Numbered from the stretch's first letter, positions 50,200 to 59,978 are shown. The stretch is DNA of 64,000 nt from Streptomyces hayashii (GCF_024539815.1 NZ_JAHHIU010000004.1:1-64000), one strand, 5' to 3'. Made by a program: numbers and translations. Notes: a model not told the origin generated them from the letters alone.

Positions 50200-51763
50200 G
50201 CCCACTGAGCCCACAGAGCCCGTCGAGCCCGTCGACGGCGCGGAACCCGCCGGACCGGCCCCGGCCGTCACGCTCGCCGATGTCGGCATGGCCTTCGGCG
50301 GCAGGACGGTCCTCGCCTCCGTCTCGCTCGACATCGCACCGGGCAGCGTGGTCGCGCTGCTCGGCGCGAACGGCGCCGGCAAGTCGACGCTGATCAAGAT
50401 CCTCTCCGGCGTCCACACCGGCCACGGCGGCGAGGTCCGCGTCGACGGCGCTCCCGTCGTCCTCGACTCCCCGCTCGCCGCCCGCCGGCTGGGCATCCAG
50501 ACGGTGCACCAGAGGATCGGCGAGGGCATCGTGCCCGGACTCACCGTCGCCGAGAACCTGGTGTTCGAGGAACTCGCGCAAAGGCGCGGCAACCCGTTCG
50601 TCAGCGGCCGCACCACGCTGGCCCGCGCCCGGGAGATCCAGGCGGGCCTCGGCCTGGACTGGAGCGACGCCGTGCTGAAGCAGGACGTCACCGAACTGGG
50701 CATCTCCGACCGGCAGTTGCTCATCCTGGCCCGCGCACTGGCGACCCGCCCCCGGCTCCTCGTCCTCGACGAGCCCACCTCGGCGCTCTCCGCCGCCGAG
50801 GCGCAGCGGCTGTTCGCGCTCATCGCGAGGATGCGCGCGGACGGCATCGCCGTCCTGTACGTCTCCCACCGGCTCGGCGAGATCGACGCGCTCGCCGACC
50901 GGCTGGTCGTGCTGCGCGACGGCCTTCTCACCGAGGACCAGGCCAGGCCCTTCGACTGGGACGCGGCCCTGCGCGCCATGCTGGCCCAGGCGCAGGAGGC
51001 CACGACCGCCCGGCCCGTCCGGGAGGGGGAGCGGGGCAGGACCCTGCTCTCCCTGCGCGCGGTGCGGCTCTTCGAGGGCCGCGCACCGCTCGACCTCGAC
51101 CTGCGCGCGGGCGAGGTCACCGGCGTCGTCGGCCTGCTGGGCGCGGGCAAGACCGAGCTGGCCCGCGGCCTGTTCGGCGCCGAGCCCTTCACCACGGGCG
51201 TCGTCGCGCTGGACGGCGCCGCGTACGCGCCCCGCCGCCCCGCCGACGCCATCCGGGCCGGCGTCCACCTGGTGCCCGAGGACCGGCACGCGGACGCCCT
51301 GGTCCCCGGCTGGTCGGTCGCCCGCAACGTCTCGCTGCCCTTCCTGAAGTCCCTGTCCAGGGCCGGGCTGGTGAGCCGCTCCCGCGAGGACGCCCTCGGC
51401 CGCGACACGATCGGCGCCCTGGGCGTCGTCGCCCGTGACGAGCACAGCGCCGTCGAGGAGCTGTCCGGCGGCAACCAGCAGAAGGTCGTCGTCGGCCGCT
51501 GGCTCGCCGCCGCCCCGCGCGTCCTCATCCTGGACGAGCCGTTCCGAGGCGTGGACATCGGCGCCCGACGCGACATCGGCCGCCGGGCCCGTGCCCTGGC
51601 CGCCCGGGGCGCGGCCGTCCTCGTGCTGTCCGCGGACGTCGACGAGGTCCTGGAGGTCGCCGACCGGGTCGTCGTCCTCGCGGGCGGCGAGGTCCACCTC
51701 GACGCGTACGGCGAAGACGCCGAGCGCGACCGCGTGATCCAGACCATCTCGGCGTCCGTGTGA
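50186..51763 (+). CDS. sugar-type ABC importer ATP-binding protein (two nucleotide-binding domains)
   Basis: The 525-residue protein has the RbsA/MglA layout. The first domain has Walker A GANGAGKST (60-68) and Walker B LLVLDEPTSAL. The second has GLLGAGKTEL, signature ELSGGNQQKVV and Walker B VLILDEPFRGVD. The first domain's signature position reads ELGISDRQ instead of LSxGQxQ, so one site may be degenerate. The N terminus has TEP/VEP repeats and starts inside the lipoprotein gene (14-base overlap). Confidence 0.9.
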   Translation: MSPTEPTEPTEPVEPVDGAEPAGPAPAVTLADVGMAFGGRTVLASVSLDIAPGSVVALLGANGAGKSTLIKILSGVHTGHGGEVRVDGAPVVLDSPLAARRLGIQTVHQRIGEGIVPGLTVAENLVFEELAQRRGNPFVSGRTTLARAREIQAGLGLDWSDAVLKQDVTELGISDRQLLILARALATRPRLLVLDEPTSALSAAEAQRLFALIARMRADGIAVLYVSHRLGEIDALADRLVVLRDGLLTEDQARPFDWDAALRAMLAQAQEATTARPVREGERGRTLLSLRAVRLFEGRAPLDLDLRAGEVTGVVGLLGAGKTELARGLFGAEPFTTGVVALDGAAYAPRRPADAIRAGVHLVPEDRHADALVPGWSVARNVSLPFLKSLSRAGLVSRSREDALGRDTIGALGVVARDEHSAVEELSGGNQQKVVVGRWLAAAPRVLILDEPFRGVDIGARRDIGRRARALAARGAAVLVLSADVDEVLEVADRVVVLAGGEVHLDAYGEDAERDRVIQTISASV

Positions 51764-51797
51764 CGCCGGCCCCCCACGAAGGCCCGGGAAGAACCCC

Positions 51798-52844
51798 ATG
51801 ACCACCACTCAGAGCACCGAGGTCCCCACCAAGGCGGCGCTTGCGCCGGCGACCTCCGCCGCCCTCCGCGTCCAGAACGCCGTCATCAAGTACGGCTTCA
51901 TCTTCGTGACGGTCGCGCTGTTCCTGTACTTCGCGCTGAGCGAGGGCTCCTTCCGCGAGTCGGCGACCCTCCTCGACACCCTGCGCTACGTGTCCGTCGC
52001 CGCCATCCTCGGGCTGGGCGTCACGTTCACCATGGCCGTCGGCGGAATGGACATGTCCGTCGGCGCCGTCGCCGGACTGGGCGTCTCCGTCGCCGCGCAG
52101 ACGATGGTCGTCCTCAACCAGGTCGGCACGGTCGCGATCCTCGCCGTCCTGGCGGCCGGCGCGGTCGCGGGCCTGCTCAACGCCCTGCTGATCGTCGTCC
52201 TCAAGATCCCCGACATGCTCGCCACGCTCGGCACGATGTTCGTCGTCCAGGGCGGCAAGCTCATCCTCGTCGACGGACAGTCGATCACCCCCGGCATGAC
52301 CATGTCCGACGGGTCGACCGCGCCCGGCAGGTTCACCGACGGCTTCCTGAAGATCGACCGCGGCACGGTCCTCGGCGTGCCGATCTCCGTGCTGATCTTC
52401 GGCGGTCTGACGGTCGCCGCCTGGGTCTTCCTCGCCCGCACCCGCTGGGGGCGCGTCCTGTACGCCATCGGCGCCAACCCCGAGGCCTCCCGGCTGGCCG
52501 GAATCCGCGTCGGCGCCTACCGCGCCCTCGCCTACGTCGTCTCCGGCGTCCTCGCCTCCGTCGGCGGCCTCATCCTGGCGTCCAGGATCGGTCAGGGCGA
52601 CGTCTCGGCCGGCACCTCCCAGCTGCTGGAGGCGGTGGCGGTGGCGCTCGTCGGCACGTCCGTCCTGGGCCGCGGCCGTCCGAACGTGTGGGGCACGGCA
52701 CTCGGCGCGGTGCTGATCGGCGTCATCACCACCGGCCTGACCATCAAGGGCCTGCCGTACTACACCCAGGACGTCGTCGAGGGCGCGGTGCTCATCCTCG
52801 CCCTGGTCTTCAGTTTCACCCTGTCCAAGCGCCGTACCGCATAA
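51798..52844 (+). CDS. sugar-type ABC importer permease
   Basis: The 348-residue membrane protein has about nine or ten helices and belongs to the RbsC/BPD_transp_2 family. The GMDMSVGAVAGLGVS motif and the EAA-like GANPEASRLAGIRV loop, which contacts the ATPase, are both present. Only one permease gene occurs, so it should form a homodimer. It lies 34 bases after the ATPase gene and 15 bases before mtnK. Confidence 0.9.
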   Translation: MTTTQSTEVPTKAALAPATSAALRVQNAVIKYGFIFVTVALFLYFALSEGSFRESATLLDTLRYVSVAAILGLGVTFTMAVGGMDMSVGAVAGLGVSVAAQTMVVLNQVGTVAILAVLAAGAVAGLLNALLIVVLKIPDMLATLGTMFVVQGGKLILVDGQSITPGMTMSDGSTAPGRFTDGFLKIDRGTVLGVPISVLIFGGLTVAAWVFLARTRWGRVLYAIGANPEASRLAGIRVGAYRALAYVVSGVLASVGGLILASRIGQGDVSAGTSQLLEAVAVALVGTSVLGRGRPNVWGTALGAVLIGVITTGLTIKGLPYYTQDVVEGAVLILALVFSFTLSKRRTA

Positions 52845-52859
52845 GGGAGTTCACCGACC

Positions 52860-54032
52860 ATGGGCTACCGCATCCTGGAGACCGACGACATCCCCGCGTA
52901 CCTGCGCGAGCGGGGCCACTGGGACGACCTCGCCGACATCCACGTCCGAGAGGTGTCCGACGGCAACATGAACCGGGTGTTCCTCGCCTCCTCCGCCGAC
53001 AGGACCCGCAGCCTCGCCGTCAAGCAGGCCCTGCCCTGGGTCCGCGTCGCGGGCCCCTCCTGGCCCATGAGCCCCGACCGCGCCGACGCCGAGGCCCGCG
53101 CCTACGAGCAGCTCGCCAGGGTCGCCCCCGACAAGATTCCGGCGGTGCACGGCTACGACCCCGAGAACCACGCCCTCGTCATGGAGGACATGTCCGACCT
53201 CCGGGTCCTGCGCACGGTCCTCAACGAGGGCGCGGCCTACGGCCCCGGCACCTCGGCGCGGATCGGCGAGTTCGTCGCCCAGTTCTCCTTCGCCACCAGC
53301 GACTTCGGCATGCCGTCCGCCGAACGCAAGGCGCTGATCGCGGCCTCCGTCAGCCCCGAGCTGTGCAAGATCACCGAAGACGTGGTCCTGTCCGAGCCCT
53401 ACCTGGAGCACGAGCACAACCACTGGCACCCCGGCCTCGACGACCTCGCCGCCGCCTTCCGCGCCGACGCCCGTCTGCGCACCGAGGTCGCCGACCTCCG
53501 CCACACCTTCATGACCGCCGCCCAGGCCCTCCTCCACGGCGACCTGCACACCGGCAGCGTCATGGTCGGCTCCCGCGAAGGCGCCCCCGTCGTGCGCGTC
53601 TTCGACCCCGAGTTCTCCTTCGTCGGCCCCGTCGGCTACGACCTGGGCCTGTACTGGGCGAACACGCTGGTCTCGGCGGAACGGGCCCGCGCTCTCGACG
53701 CGCCGTCCGACCACGCCGACCAACTCCGCCTCTCCTGGCAGGCGTTCGACGCCGAGTTCCGCCGGCTGTGGCCGACCCGCGTCGACGCGTTCTTCGACGA
53801 CGCCTACCTCGACCGGTTCCTGCGCCGCGTCTGGACCGACTCCGTCGGCTACGCCGGCGCCGAGATCGTCCGCCGCATCATCGGCTTCGCCCACCTCACC
53901 GACCTGACGACCCTGCCGGACCCCGTCCCCGCCTCCCGCCGCGCCCTGCTGCTGGGGCGCGAACTGATCGTGCGGCGCGAGGAGTTGACGGACGTCCAGG
54001 CGGTCGAGGCGGTCGTGGCGTCGCTCGGTTGA
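52860..54032 (+). CDS. mtnK: S-methyl-5-thioribose kinase
   Basis: The 390-residue APH-fold kinase phosphorylates 5-methylthioribose at O1. MtnK landmarks are the DGNMNRVFL nucleotide loop (about 40-48), the HGDLHTGSV catalytic loop and the metal-binding FDPEFSFVGPVGYDLG segment. It is the last gene of the importer operon, so sugar entering the cell is phosphorylated at once and passed to MtnA. A 15-base gap from the permease and the AGGGAG site support the ATG at 52860. Confidence 0.92.
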   Translation: MGYRILETDDIPAYLRERGHWDDLADIHVREVSDGNMNRVFLASSADRTRSLAVKQALPWVRVAGPSWPMSPDRADAEARAYEQLARVAPDKIPAVHGYDPENHALVMEDMSDLRVLRTVLNEGAAYGPGTSARIGEFVAQFSFATSDFGMPSAERKALIAASVSPELCKITEDVVLSEPYLEHEHNHWHPGLDDLAAAFRADARLRTEVADLRHTFMTAAQALLHGDLHTGSVMVGSREGAPVVRVFDPEFSFVGPVGYDLGLYWANTLVSAERARALDAPSDHADQLRLSWQAFDAEFRRLWPTRVDAFFDDAYLDRFLRRVWTDSVGYAGAEIVRRIIGFAHLTDLTTLPDPVPASRRALLLGRELIVRREELTDVQAVEAVVASLG

Positions 54033-54038
54033 GCGGCC

Positions 54039-54599
54039 TCACACCGCGTCGAACCACTCCTTGCCGGCCGCCCAGTGCGCGACCCAGCCGGCGAAGCCGG
54101 GCGCGGAGGTCGTGTGACCGAACTCCGCGCCGAACGGCACGGCGCCCACGTCGGTCACCTGCCAGATCTGCCCGCGCTGGGGGCCGGTGACGACGAGATG
54201 CCAGTTCATGGCGCACCCGTCCGTGCCCAGCACGACGGAACCGTGGCGCAGGACCTGCTCGACGACCGCCTCGGGGTCCTCGAACCCTTTGTCGTCCTCC
54301 TCCCACAGCCATGGCTGCGTGAGCGGGAACGGCTCGGCCAGATCGCGCTGCGCCCCGTCGTCGCCCCAGTCCGACGGCAGCTCGGCCAGCCCCACGAGAC
54401 CGTACTCCGGCGGCCCCTGGAACGACCCGTCGGACACCTCCGCCACGAACGAACGGTACGGCTCCGGCAGCACCACCCCGTGCTCCGCCTCGAATGCGCG
54501 CACCGCGTCCCAGCCGAGCGCGGACTCCCCGCCGTCGTCCACGGCGAAGGCCTCGCGCAGCGCCGTCAGTTCGGCGGGGTCCACCTGATCCACGTCCAT
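54039..54599 (-). CDS. SMI1/KNR4 family protein
   Basis: The 186-residue acidic protein carries the SMI1/KNR4 fold signature: the segment from LGWDAVRAFEAEHGVVLPEPY to FVAEVSDGSF, then LVGLAELPSDWG and a GCAMNWHLVVTGPQRGQIW core. In many bacteria such proteins are immunity factors to polymorphic toxins. No toxin gene is adjacent here, so a housekeeping or orphan role is possible. It is convergent with mtnK, only six bases away, and is separated from glpD by a terminator. Confidence 0.78.
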   Translation of the reverse strand: MDVDQVDPAELTALREAFAVDDGGESALGWDAVRAFEAEHGVVLPEPYRSFVAEVSDGSFQGPPEYGLVGLAELPSDWGDDGAQRDLAEPFPLTQPWLWEEDDKGFEDPEAVVEQVLRHGSVVLGTDGCAMNWHLVVTGPQRGQIWQVTDVGAVPFGAEFGHTTSAPGFAGWVAHWAAGKEWFDAV

Positions 54600-54659
54600 G
54601 TCCCCAGCAAAGCACCCGGCGCCGACGACCGGACCGCGAGGGCGGGGGACCGGCATGCG

Positions 54660-54695
54660 AAAGGGGCGGCTCCATAGGGGTGGAGCCGCCCCTTT
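54660..54695 (-). terminator. terminator of the glpFKD operon
   Basis: A 15-base perfect stem beginning AAAGGGGCGGCTCC (54660-54674) pairs with 54681-54695 around a six-base loop and is rich in A/T at its outer end. Confidence 0.9.
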
Positions 54696-54802
54696 CCCGG
54701 TTCCGGCCCCGGTACGGCGGGGGCCGTCCCCCGGCGCCGGCCCCGGTCAGGGGAGTGGGGCCGGCGGAGGGTCTCGTGGCGGACGAGGAGTCCTGCGGCG
54801 GA

Positions 54803-56419
54803 CTACTTCTTGTCGAGCAGGTCCTGCACCTTGGCGCGGACGTCGTCCGTGGCCAGGCCCCGGATCGTCAGCGTCGTACGGCGGCGCAGCACGTCGTCCG
54901 CCGTCTCGGCCCACTCGTTGTCGCGGGCGTAGACGACCTGCGCCCAGATCTCGGGCGCGTCCGGGTGGACCCGCTCGCGCAGCTCGGGGTCGTCGTTCGC
55001 CAGCCGGGCGATGTCGAAGGCGAGCGAGCCGTAGTGGGTGGCCAGGTGCTTGGCGGTGTCGGCCGCCATGCGCGGGCCGGGCGCCGGGTTGTCGACCAGC
55101 AGCCGGTGGGCGACCGCGCGCGGGTTGGCGACGCCGGGCAGCGGCAGCTTCCTCGGCAGCGAGGAGATCGGCTCGAAGTCGTCGCCCAGCGGGTGGCCCG
55201 GCAGCGACTCCAGCTTCTGCATGACCGTCCGGCCGATGTGCCGGAACGTCGTCCACTTGCCGCCCGCGACCGACAGCATGCCGCCCCGGCCCTCGGTCAC
55301 CACGGTCTCGCGCTTGGCCTTCGCCGTGCTGCCGGGGCCGCCCGGCAGCACGCGCAGACCCGCGAAGGCGTAGGTGATCAGGTCACGGTCGAGCTGCTGG
55401 TCGCGGATGGAGAACGCGGCCTCGTCGAGTATCTGCGCGGTGTCCTTCTCGGTGACCGAGACGTCCGCCGGGTCGCCCTCGTACTCCTCGTCGGTGGTGC
55501 CGAGCAGCAGCATGTCCTCCCAGGGGAGGGCGAAGGTGATGCGGTACTTGTCGATGGGCGTCGCCAGGGCGGCCCGCCAGGGCGCGGTGCGCTTCAGCAC
55601 CAGGTGCGCGCCCTTGGACAGGCGGATGGACGGCGCCGCGTTCGGGTCCTCCATCTTGCGCAGGTGGTCGACCCACGGACCGGTGGCGTTCAGCACCAGC
55701 CGGGCGTCGACGCCGAACTCGTCCCCGGAGAGCCGGTCGCGCAGCTCGGCGCCCGTGACCCGCCCCTTGGTGAAGCGCAGGCCGGACACCTCGGCGTGGT
55801 TGAGGACCACCGCACCCGCCTCGACGGCCGCGCGGACCGTCATCAGCGCCATGCGGGCGTCGTTCATCTGGTCGTCGCCGTACACGGCCACGGCCTTGAG
55901 GTTGTCGGTGCGCAGCTCGGGCACGTCCTGCGCGGCCTTGGCCGGGGACAGGAGGTGACCGACGCCGTCGCCGAACGCCGACAGCGCGGAGTAGGCGAAG
56001 ACGCCCGCCCCGAGCTTCGCCGCGCCGTGCGGCCCGCCCTTGTACACGGGGAGGTAGAACGTGAGCGGGTTCGCCAGGTGGGGGGCCACCTGACGGGAGA
56101 CCGCACGGCGCTCGAAGTGGTTCTCCGCCACCAGCTTCACCGCGCCGGTCTGCAGGTAGCGCAGACCGCCGTGGAGCAGCTTGGAGGAGGCGGAGGAGGT
56201 GGCGCCGGCGAAGTCGCCGGCGTCGACCAGAGCCACCCTGAGGCCGGACTGCGCGGCGTGCCAGGCAGTGGAGATGCCCAGAATGCCGCCGCCGATCACG
56301 AGAAGGTCGTACGACGCCTTGGAGAGCTGTTCCCGGGTCTCGGCGCGGCTCGGGTTGGAGCCGGACGCCGGGTGCGTCCCCAGGGCAGGCACGGACTGCA
56401 GGGTGGGCTGACTGGTCAT
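54803..56419 (-). CDS. glpD: glycerol-3-phosphate dehydrogenase/oxidase
   Basis: The 538-residue flavoprotein oxidises glycerol-3-phosphate to dihydroxyacetone phosphate at the membrane. The FAD-binding LLVIGGGILGISTAWHAA lies near residue 40, the SSASSKLLHGGLRYL segment is diagnostic of the family, and a C-terminal domain extends beyond VAGGKWTTFRHIG. It follows glpK by eight bases and ends the operon. ATG at 56419. Confidence 0.94.
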   Translation of the reverse strand: MTSQPTLQSVPALGTHPASGSNPSRAETREQLSKASYDLLVIGGGILGISTAWHAAQSGLRVALVDAGDFAGATSSASSKLLHGGLRYLQTGAVKLVAENHFERRAVSRQVAPHLANPLTFYLPVYKGGPHGAAKLGAGVFAYSALSAFGDGVGHLLSPAKAAQDVPELRTDNLKAVAVYGDDQMNDARMALMTVRAAVEAGAVVLNHAEVSGLRFTKGRVTGAELRDRLSGDEFGVDARLVLNATGPWVDHLRKMEDPNAAPSIRLSKGAHLVLKRTAPWRAALATPIDKYRITFALPWEDMLLLGTTDEEYEGDPADVSVTEKDTAQILDEAAFSIRDQQLDRDLITYAFAGLRVLPGGPGSTAKAKRETVVTEGRGGMLSVAGGKWTTFRHIGRTVMQKLESLPGHPLGDDFEPISSLPRKLPLPGVANPRAVAHRLLVDNPAPGPRMAADTAKHLATHYGSLAFDIARLANDDPELRERVHPDAPEIWAQVVYARDNEWAETADDVLRRRTTLTIRGLATDDVRAKVQDLLDKK

Positions 56420-56427
56420 TTCGGGTC

Positions 56428-57966
56428 TTACTCCTCGTCCTCGAGCCAGCCCATGGTCCGCTCGACGGCCTTGAGCCAGCTCTTGTACTCACGGTCGCGG
56501 GTGTCCGCGTCCATGCGGGGGGTCCACTCGGCGGCCCGGCGCCAGTTGGCGCGCAGATCGTCGGTGCTGGTCCAGAAGCCGACGGCGAGGCCGGCGGCGT
56601 AGGCGGCGCCGAGGCAGGTGGTCTCGGCGACCATGGGGCGCACCACGGGAGCGTCCACGAAGTCCGAGAGGGTCTGCATCAGCAGGTTGTTGGAGGTCAT
56701 GCCGCCGTCGACCTTGAGGGCCGCGAGCTCGACGCCGGAGTCCTTCGTCATGGCGTCGGTGATCTCACGGGTCTGCCAGGCCGTGGCCTCCAGAACGGCG
56801 CGCGCGAGGTGCGCCTTGGTGACGTACCGGGTGAGGCCGGCGATCACACCGCGGGCGTCGGAGCGCCAGTACGGGGCGAACAGGCCGGAGAAGGCCGGCA
56901 CGAAGTAGGCGCCGCCGTTGTCCTCGACGGAGAGCGCGAGCGTCTCGATCTCGGCGGCGGTGGAGATCAGGCCCATCTGGTCGCGCATCCACTGCACCAG
57001 CGAACCGGTGACGGCGATCGAGCCCTCCAGGGCGTACACCGGCTTGTCGTTTCCGATGCGGTAACCGACCGTGGTCAGCAGCCCCGAGTAGGAGTTGATG
57101 ATCTTCTCGCCGGTGTTCATCAGCATGAACGTGCCGGTGCCGTACGTGGACTTGGCCTCGCCCTCGGCGAAACAGGTCTGACCGAACAGGGCGGCCTGCT
57201 GGTCGCCGAGCGCGGCGGCGACCGGGATGCCGCCGAGCAGGTCGCCCAGGCGGCCGCCGGTGACCTCGCCGTACACCTCGGCGGAGGAGCGGATCTCCGG
57301 GAGCATCGACAGCGGCACGCCGATGGACTCGGCGATCTTCTCGTCCCACTCCAGGGTGTGCAGGTTCATCAGCATGGTGCGCGAGGCGTTGGTGACGTCG
57401 GTGTAGTGCTTGCCGCCGTCGACACCGCCGGTCAGGTTCCAGATGACCCAGGTGTCCATGGTGCCGAAGAGGATGTCGCCCGCCTCGGCGCGCTCGCGCA
57501 GGCCCTCGACGTTGTCGAGCAGCCAGCGCGCCTTGGGGCCGGCGAAGTACGAGGCCAGGGGAAGGCCGGTCTCGCGGCGGAAGCGGTCCTGGCCGACGTT
57601 GCGGCCGAGCTCGCGGCACAGGGCGTCGGTGCGGGTGTCCTGCCAGACGATGGCGTTGTGGACCGGCTCACCGGTGTTCTTGTCCCACAGCAGCGTGGTC
57701 TCACGCTGGTTGGTGATGCCGATGGCCTTGATGTCGTCGCGGGTGATGCCGGCCTTCTCGATGGCTCCGGCGACGACCTCCTGGACGTTGGTCCAGATCT
57801 CGGTGGCGTCGTGCTCGACCCAGCCCGGCTTCGGGAAGATCTGCTCGTGCTCCTTCTGGTCGACGGAGACGATCCGGCCGTCGCGGTCGAAGACGATGCA
57901 GCGGGAGGAGGTGGTGCCCTGGTCGATGGCGGCGATGAAGGGGCCGGCGGTGTGCGCGTCGGTCAC
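56428..57966 (-). CDS. glpK: glycerol kinase
   Basis: The 512-residue FGGY kinase forms glycerol-3-phosphate. DQGTTSSR is near residue 16, the glycerol-contact segments [18 protein letters not shown] and WQDTRT are present, and the second FGGY signature [13 protein letters not shown] appears late. The GTG at 57966 has an AGGAG site six bases upstream and gives the family length. It lies 74 bases after glpF and eight before glpD. Confidence 0.95.
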   Translation of the reverse strand: MTDAHTAGPFIAAIDQGTTSSRCIVFDRDGRIVSVDQKEHEQIFPKPGWVEHDATEIWTNVQEVVAGAIEKAGITRDDIKAIGITNQRETTLLWDKNTGEPVHNAIVWQDTRTDALCRELGRNVGQDRFRRETGLPLASYFAGPKARWLLDNVEGLRERAEAGDILFGTMDTWVIWNLTGGVDGGKHYTDVTNASRTMLMNLHTLEWDEKIAESIGVPLSMLPEIRSSAEVYGEVTGGRLGDLLGGIPVAAALGDQQAALFGQTCFAEGEAKSTYGTGTFMLMNTGEKIINSYSGLLTTVGYRIGNDKPVYALEGSIAVTGSLVQWMRDQMGLISTAAEIETLALSVEDNGGAYFVPAFSGLFAPYWRSDARGVIAGLTRYVTKAHLARAVLEATAWQTREITDAMTKDSGVELAALKVDGGMTSNNLLMQTLSDFVDAPVVRPMVAETTCLGAAYAAGLAVGFWTSTDDLRANWRRAAEWTPRMDADTRDREYKSWLKAVERTMGWLEDEE

Positions 57967-58040
57967 GGTGTGCTCCTGGGGTTCCGTGGAGAGGGGGCTG
58001 TCTGTACGGCGCTGCTGACTACGCGGTGCAGCTGGTGCTC

Positions 58041-58835
58041 TCAAGCAAAAGCGACGTTGTAGATGCCTGCAGCGATCGCGCCGCCGATCAGCGGGCCGAC
58101 CACCGGGATCCAGGCGTAGCTCCAGTCGGAGCCGCCCTTGTTGGGCAGGGGCAGGAGGGCGTGCACGATGCGGGGACCGAGGTCACGGGCCGGGTTGATC
58201 GCGTACCCGGTCGGGCCGCCGAGCGACAGACCGATCGAGACGACCACGAGCGCGGTGATCAGCGCGCCCAGGTTGCCCAGGCCGTTGCCCTTGTCGTTCA
58301 GACCCTGCGTGAGGACGGCGAGCACCAGCACGACGGTGCCGATGATCTCCGTGGCGAGGTTCTGCCAGACGACGCGGATCTCCGGACCGGTGGAGAAGAC
58401 GCCCAGGACCGGGCCGGCGCCCGCTTCCTGCGCCTCGACGGCCTTGGCCTCGGTGGCCTGGGCGCCCGGGCCGCCGACGATCTCGCGGTCGGTCAGGTGC
58501 GCGTGGAACTGGCCGTAGTAGGCGACCCAGACCAGCGTCGCGCCGATGGCGGCGCCGAGCAGCTGCCCGGCCCAGTAGACCGGAACGTTGCTCCAGTCGT
58601 CGTCCTTGATCGCGAGTGCGAGGGTGACCGCCGGGTTGAGGTGGGCCCCGGAGAGGGGGGCCGAGGTGTAGACAGCCGTCAGAACGGCGAAACCCCACCC
58701 GAAGGTGATGGCGAGCCAGCCGGCGTTGCGGGCCTTGGAGGCCTTCAGCGTGACGGCGGCGCAGACGCCACCGCCCAGCAGGATGAGTATGGCGGTACCG
58801 ATGGTCTCGCCGATGAAGATGTCGGAGCTGGACAC
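58041..58835 (-). CDS. glpF: glycerol uptake facilitator (aquaglyceroporin)
   Basis: The 264-residue MIP channel has six membrane helices and both NPA boxes, HLNPAVT and INPARD. The Asp after the second box (NPARD) marks a glycerol-type channel. A charged insertion (about residues 115-140, with [12 protein letters not shown]) separates the two halves and is longer than in E. coli GlpF. The GTG at 58835 follows AAAGGAG. It is the first gene of the glpF-glpK-glpD operon. Confidence 0.92.
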   Translation of the reverse strand: MSSSDIFIGETIGTAILILLGGGVCAAVTLKASKARNAGWLAITFGWGFAVLTAVYTSAPLSGAHLNPAVTLALAIKDDDWSNVPVYWAGQLLGAAIGATLVWVAYYGQFHAHLTDREIVGGPGAQATEAKAVEAQEAGAGPVLGVFSTGPEIRVVWQNLATEIIGTVVLVLAVLTQGLNDKGNGLGNLGALITALVVVSIGLSLGGPTGYAINPARDLGPRIVHALLPLPNKGGSDWSYAWIPVVGPLIGGAIAAGIYNVAFA

Positions 58836-58955
58836 CCGCGACTCCTTTGTCCTTCGTCCAGGGAAGCCGAACCCCGGGTCCCACCGGGGGTTCGAGCGCC
58901 CTCGGGGGTGAGAGCGATGCCGGCCTTTGGCGTTGTCACACTCTAGCGCGTATTG

Positions 58956-58982
58956 CCGGTAGGTGTTCGACAATGCCGACCG
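58956..58982 (+). promoter_or_regulatory. GylR-type operator before glpF
   Basis: This 27-base stretch (core TGTTCGACAATGCCGA) is nearly identical to the minus-strand sequence 60032-60057 upstream of gylR, with one indel and two mismatches. Such a matched pair before the operon and before its IclR-type regulator is the expected pattern for GylR repression and autoregulation. Confidence 0.65.
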
Positions 58983-59141
58983 ATGGACGGGAGTCTTGCC
59001 CGGTCGTCACGTGTGCGTCAAGAGTGGTGTTATCGAAAGTGCGATCGTTATTGATCGCGGCAAGTCATCGATCTTCGCGTAGGTGCGCATGCACTCGCCC
59101 CTGATGTCCGCTTCGGGTCGCTTTTTGCAGGGTATGGCAGC

Positions 59142-59169
59142 GGCCGGAACGTCGTCCGACGTCCCGGCC
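59142..59169 (-). terminator. terminator of gylR
   Basis: GGCCGGAACGTCG (59142-59154) and CGACGTCCCGGCC (59157-59169) pair with one mismatch around a two-base loop, 45 bases past the gylR stop. Confidence 0.7.
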
Positions 59170-59213
59170 AGGTCTCACGCACTTCTCAGACGGACACGAC
59201 GGCCGCCGACGAC

Positions 59214-59978
59214 TCAGAAACGCCCGGCGCCCAGGTCCCGCGACACCGCGCGGGCGCAGTCGCGCACCGCCGCGATCAGCTCGGGACGCAGCTCGCCGTC
59301 CCGCCCCAGCCGCTCCACGGCGCCGGTGATGCCCACCGCGCCCACCGGCATGCGCCGCCGGTCGTGGATGGGCGCGGCGATGGACGCCACGCCCTCCCAG
59401 GTCTCCTCCACGTCGGCCGCGTAACCACGCGCGCGCGTGAGGTCGAGGATGTGCTCGAACGCGTCCAGCTCGCACACCGTGCGGTCCGTGAACGGCTTGC
59501 GGTCGACCTCCATGGCCTCGCTGTGCGCCACCGGGTCGTAGGCCGACAGGACCTTGCCCAGGGCCGTGGAGTGCAGGGGCTGCATGGCGCCGATCTCCAG
59601 CACCTGCCGGCTGTCGTCCGGCCGGAAGACGTGGTGCACGATCAGCACGCCCTGCTGGTGCAGGACCCCCAGGTGGACGCTCTCGCCGCTGGAGCGGGCC
59701 AGGTCGTCCGTCCACACCAGGGCACGCGCGCGCAGCTCGTGCACGTCCAGGTAGGTCGTGCCCAGGCGCAGCAGCTCCGCGCCCAGCTGATAGCGCCCGG
59801 AGACGTCGTCCTGCTCGACGAAGCCCTCCTGCTGGAGGGTGCGCAGGATCCCGTGCGCGGTGCCCTTGGCCAGGCCCGTGGACGAGGCGATGTCCGACAG
59901 ACCCAGGCGCCGCTCGCCGCCGGCCAGCAGTCGCAGCATCGCGGCCGCACGTTCGACCGACTGGATGTTCCGTGCCAT
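59214..59978 (-). CDS. gylR: glycerol operon repressor, IclR family
   Basis: The 254-residue protein has an IclR winged helix (about 6-65; GLAKGTAHGILRTLQQEGFV is the recognition region) and the IclR effector domain with STALGKVLSAY. It matches S. coelicolor GylR in length and position upstream of the glycerol genes. There it represses the gyl operon and itself until glycerol-3-phosphate or glycerol is present. The ATG at 59978 (ARNIQSVERAA) was chosen for family length; a start 63 bases upstream lacks a site. Confidence 0.92.
   Translation of the reverse strand: MARNIQSVERAAAMLRLLAGGERRLGLSDIASSTGLAKGTAHGILRTLQQEGFVEQDDVSGRYQLGAELLRLGTTYLDVHELRARALVWTDDLARSSGESVHLGVLHQQGVLIVHHVFRPDDSRQVLEIGAMQPLHSTALGKVLSAYDPVAHSEAMEVDRKPFTDRTVCELDAFEHILDLTRARGYAADVEETWEGVASIAAPIHDRRRMPVGAVGITGAVERLGRDGELRPELIAAVRDCARAVSRDLGAGRF

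Larger units (their letters stand above)
58836..59213. promoter_or_regulatory. glpF promoter and control region
   Basis: This 378-base gap holds the GylR-like operator at 58956-58982. On the minus strand it also holds a CTTGACGC element (about 59007-59014) that could be a -35, and an inverted repeat GCGATCgttattGATCGC at 59041-59058. The gylR terminator is at its far end. Confidence 0.5.
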
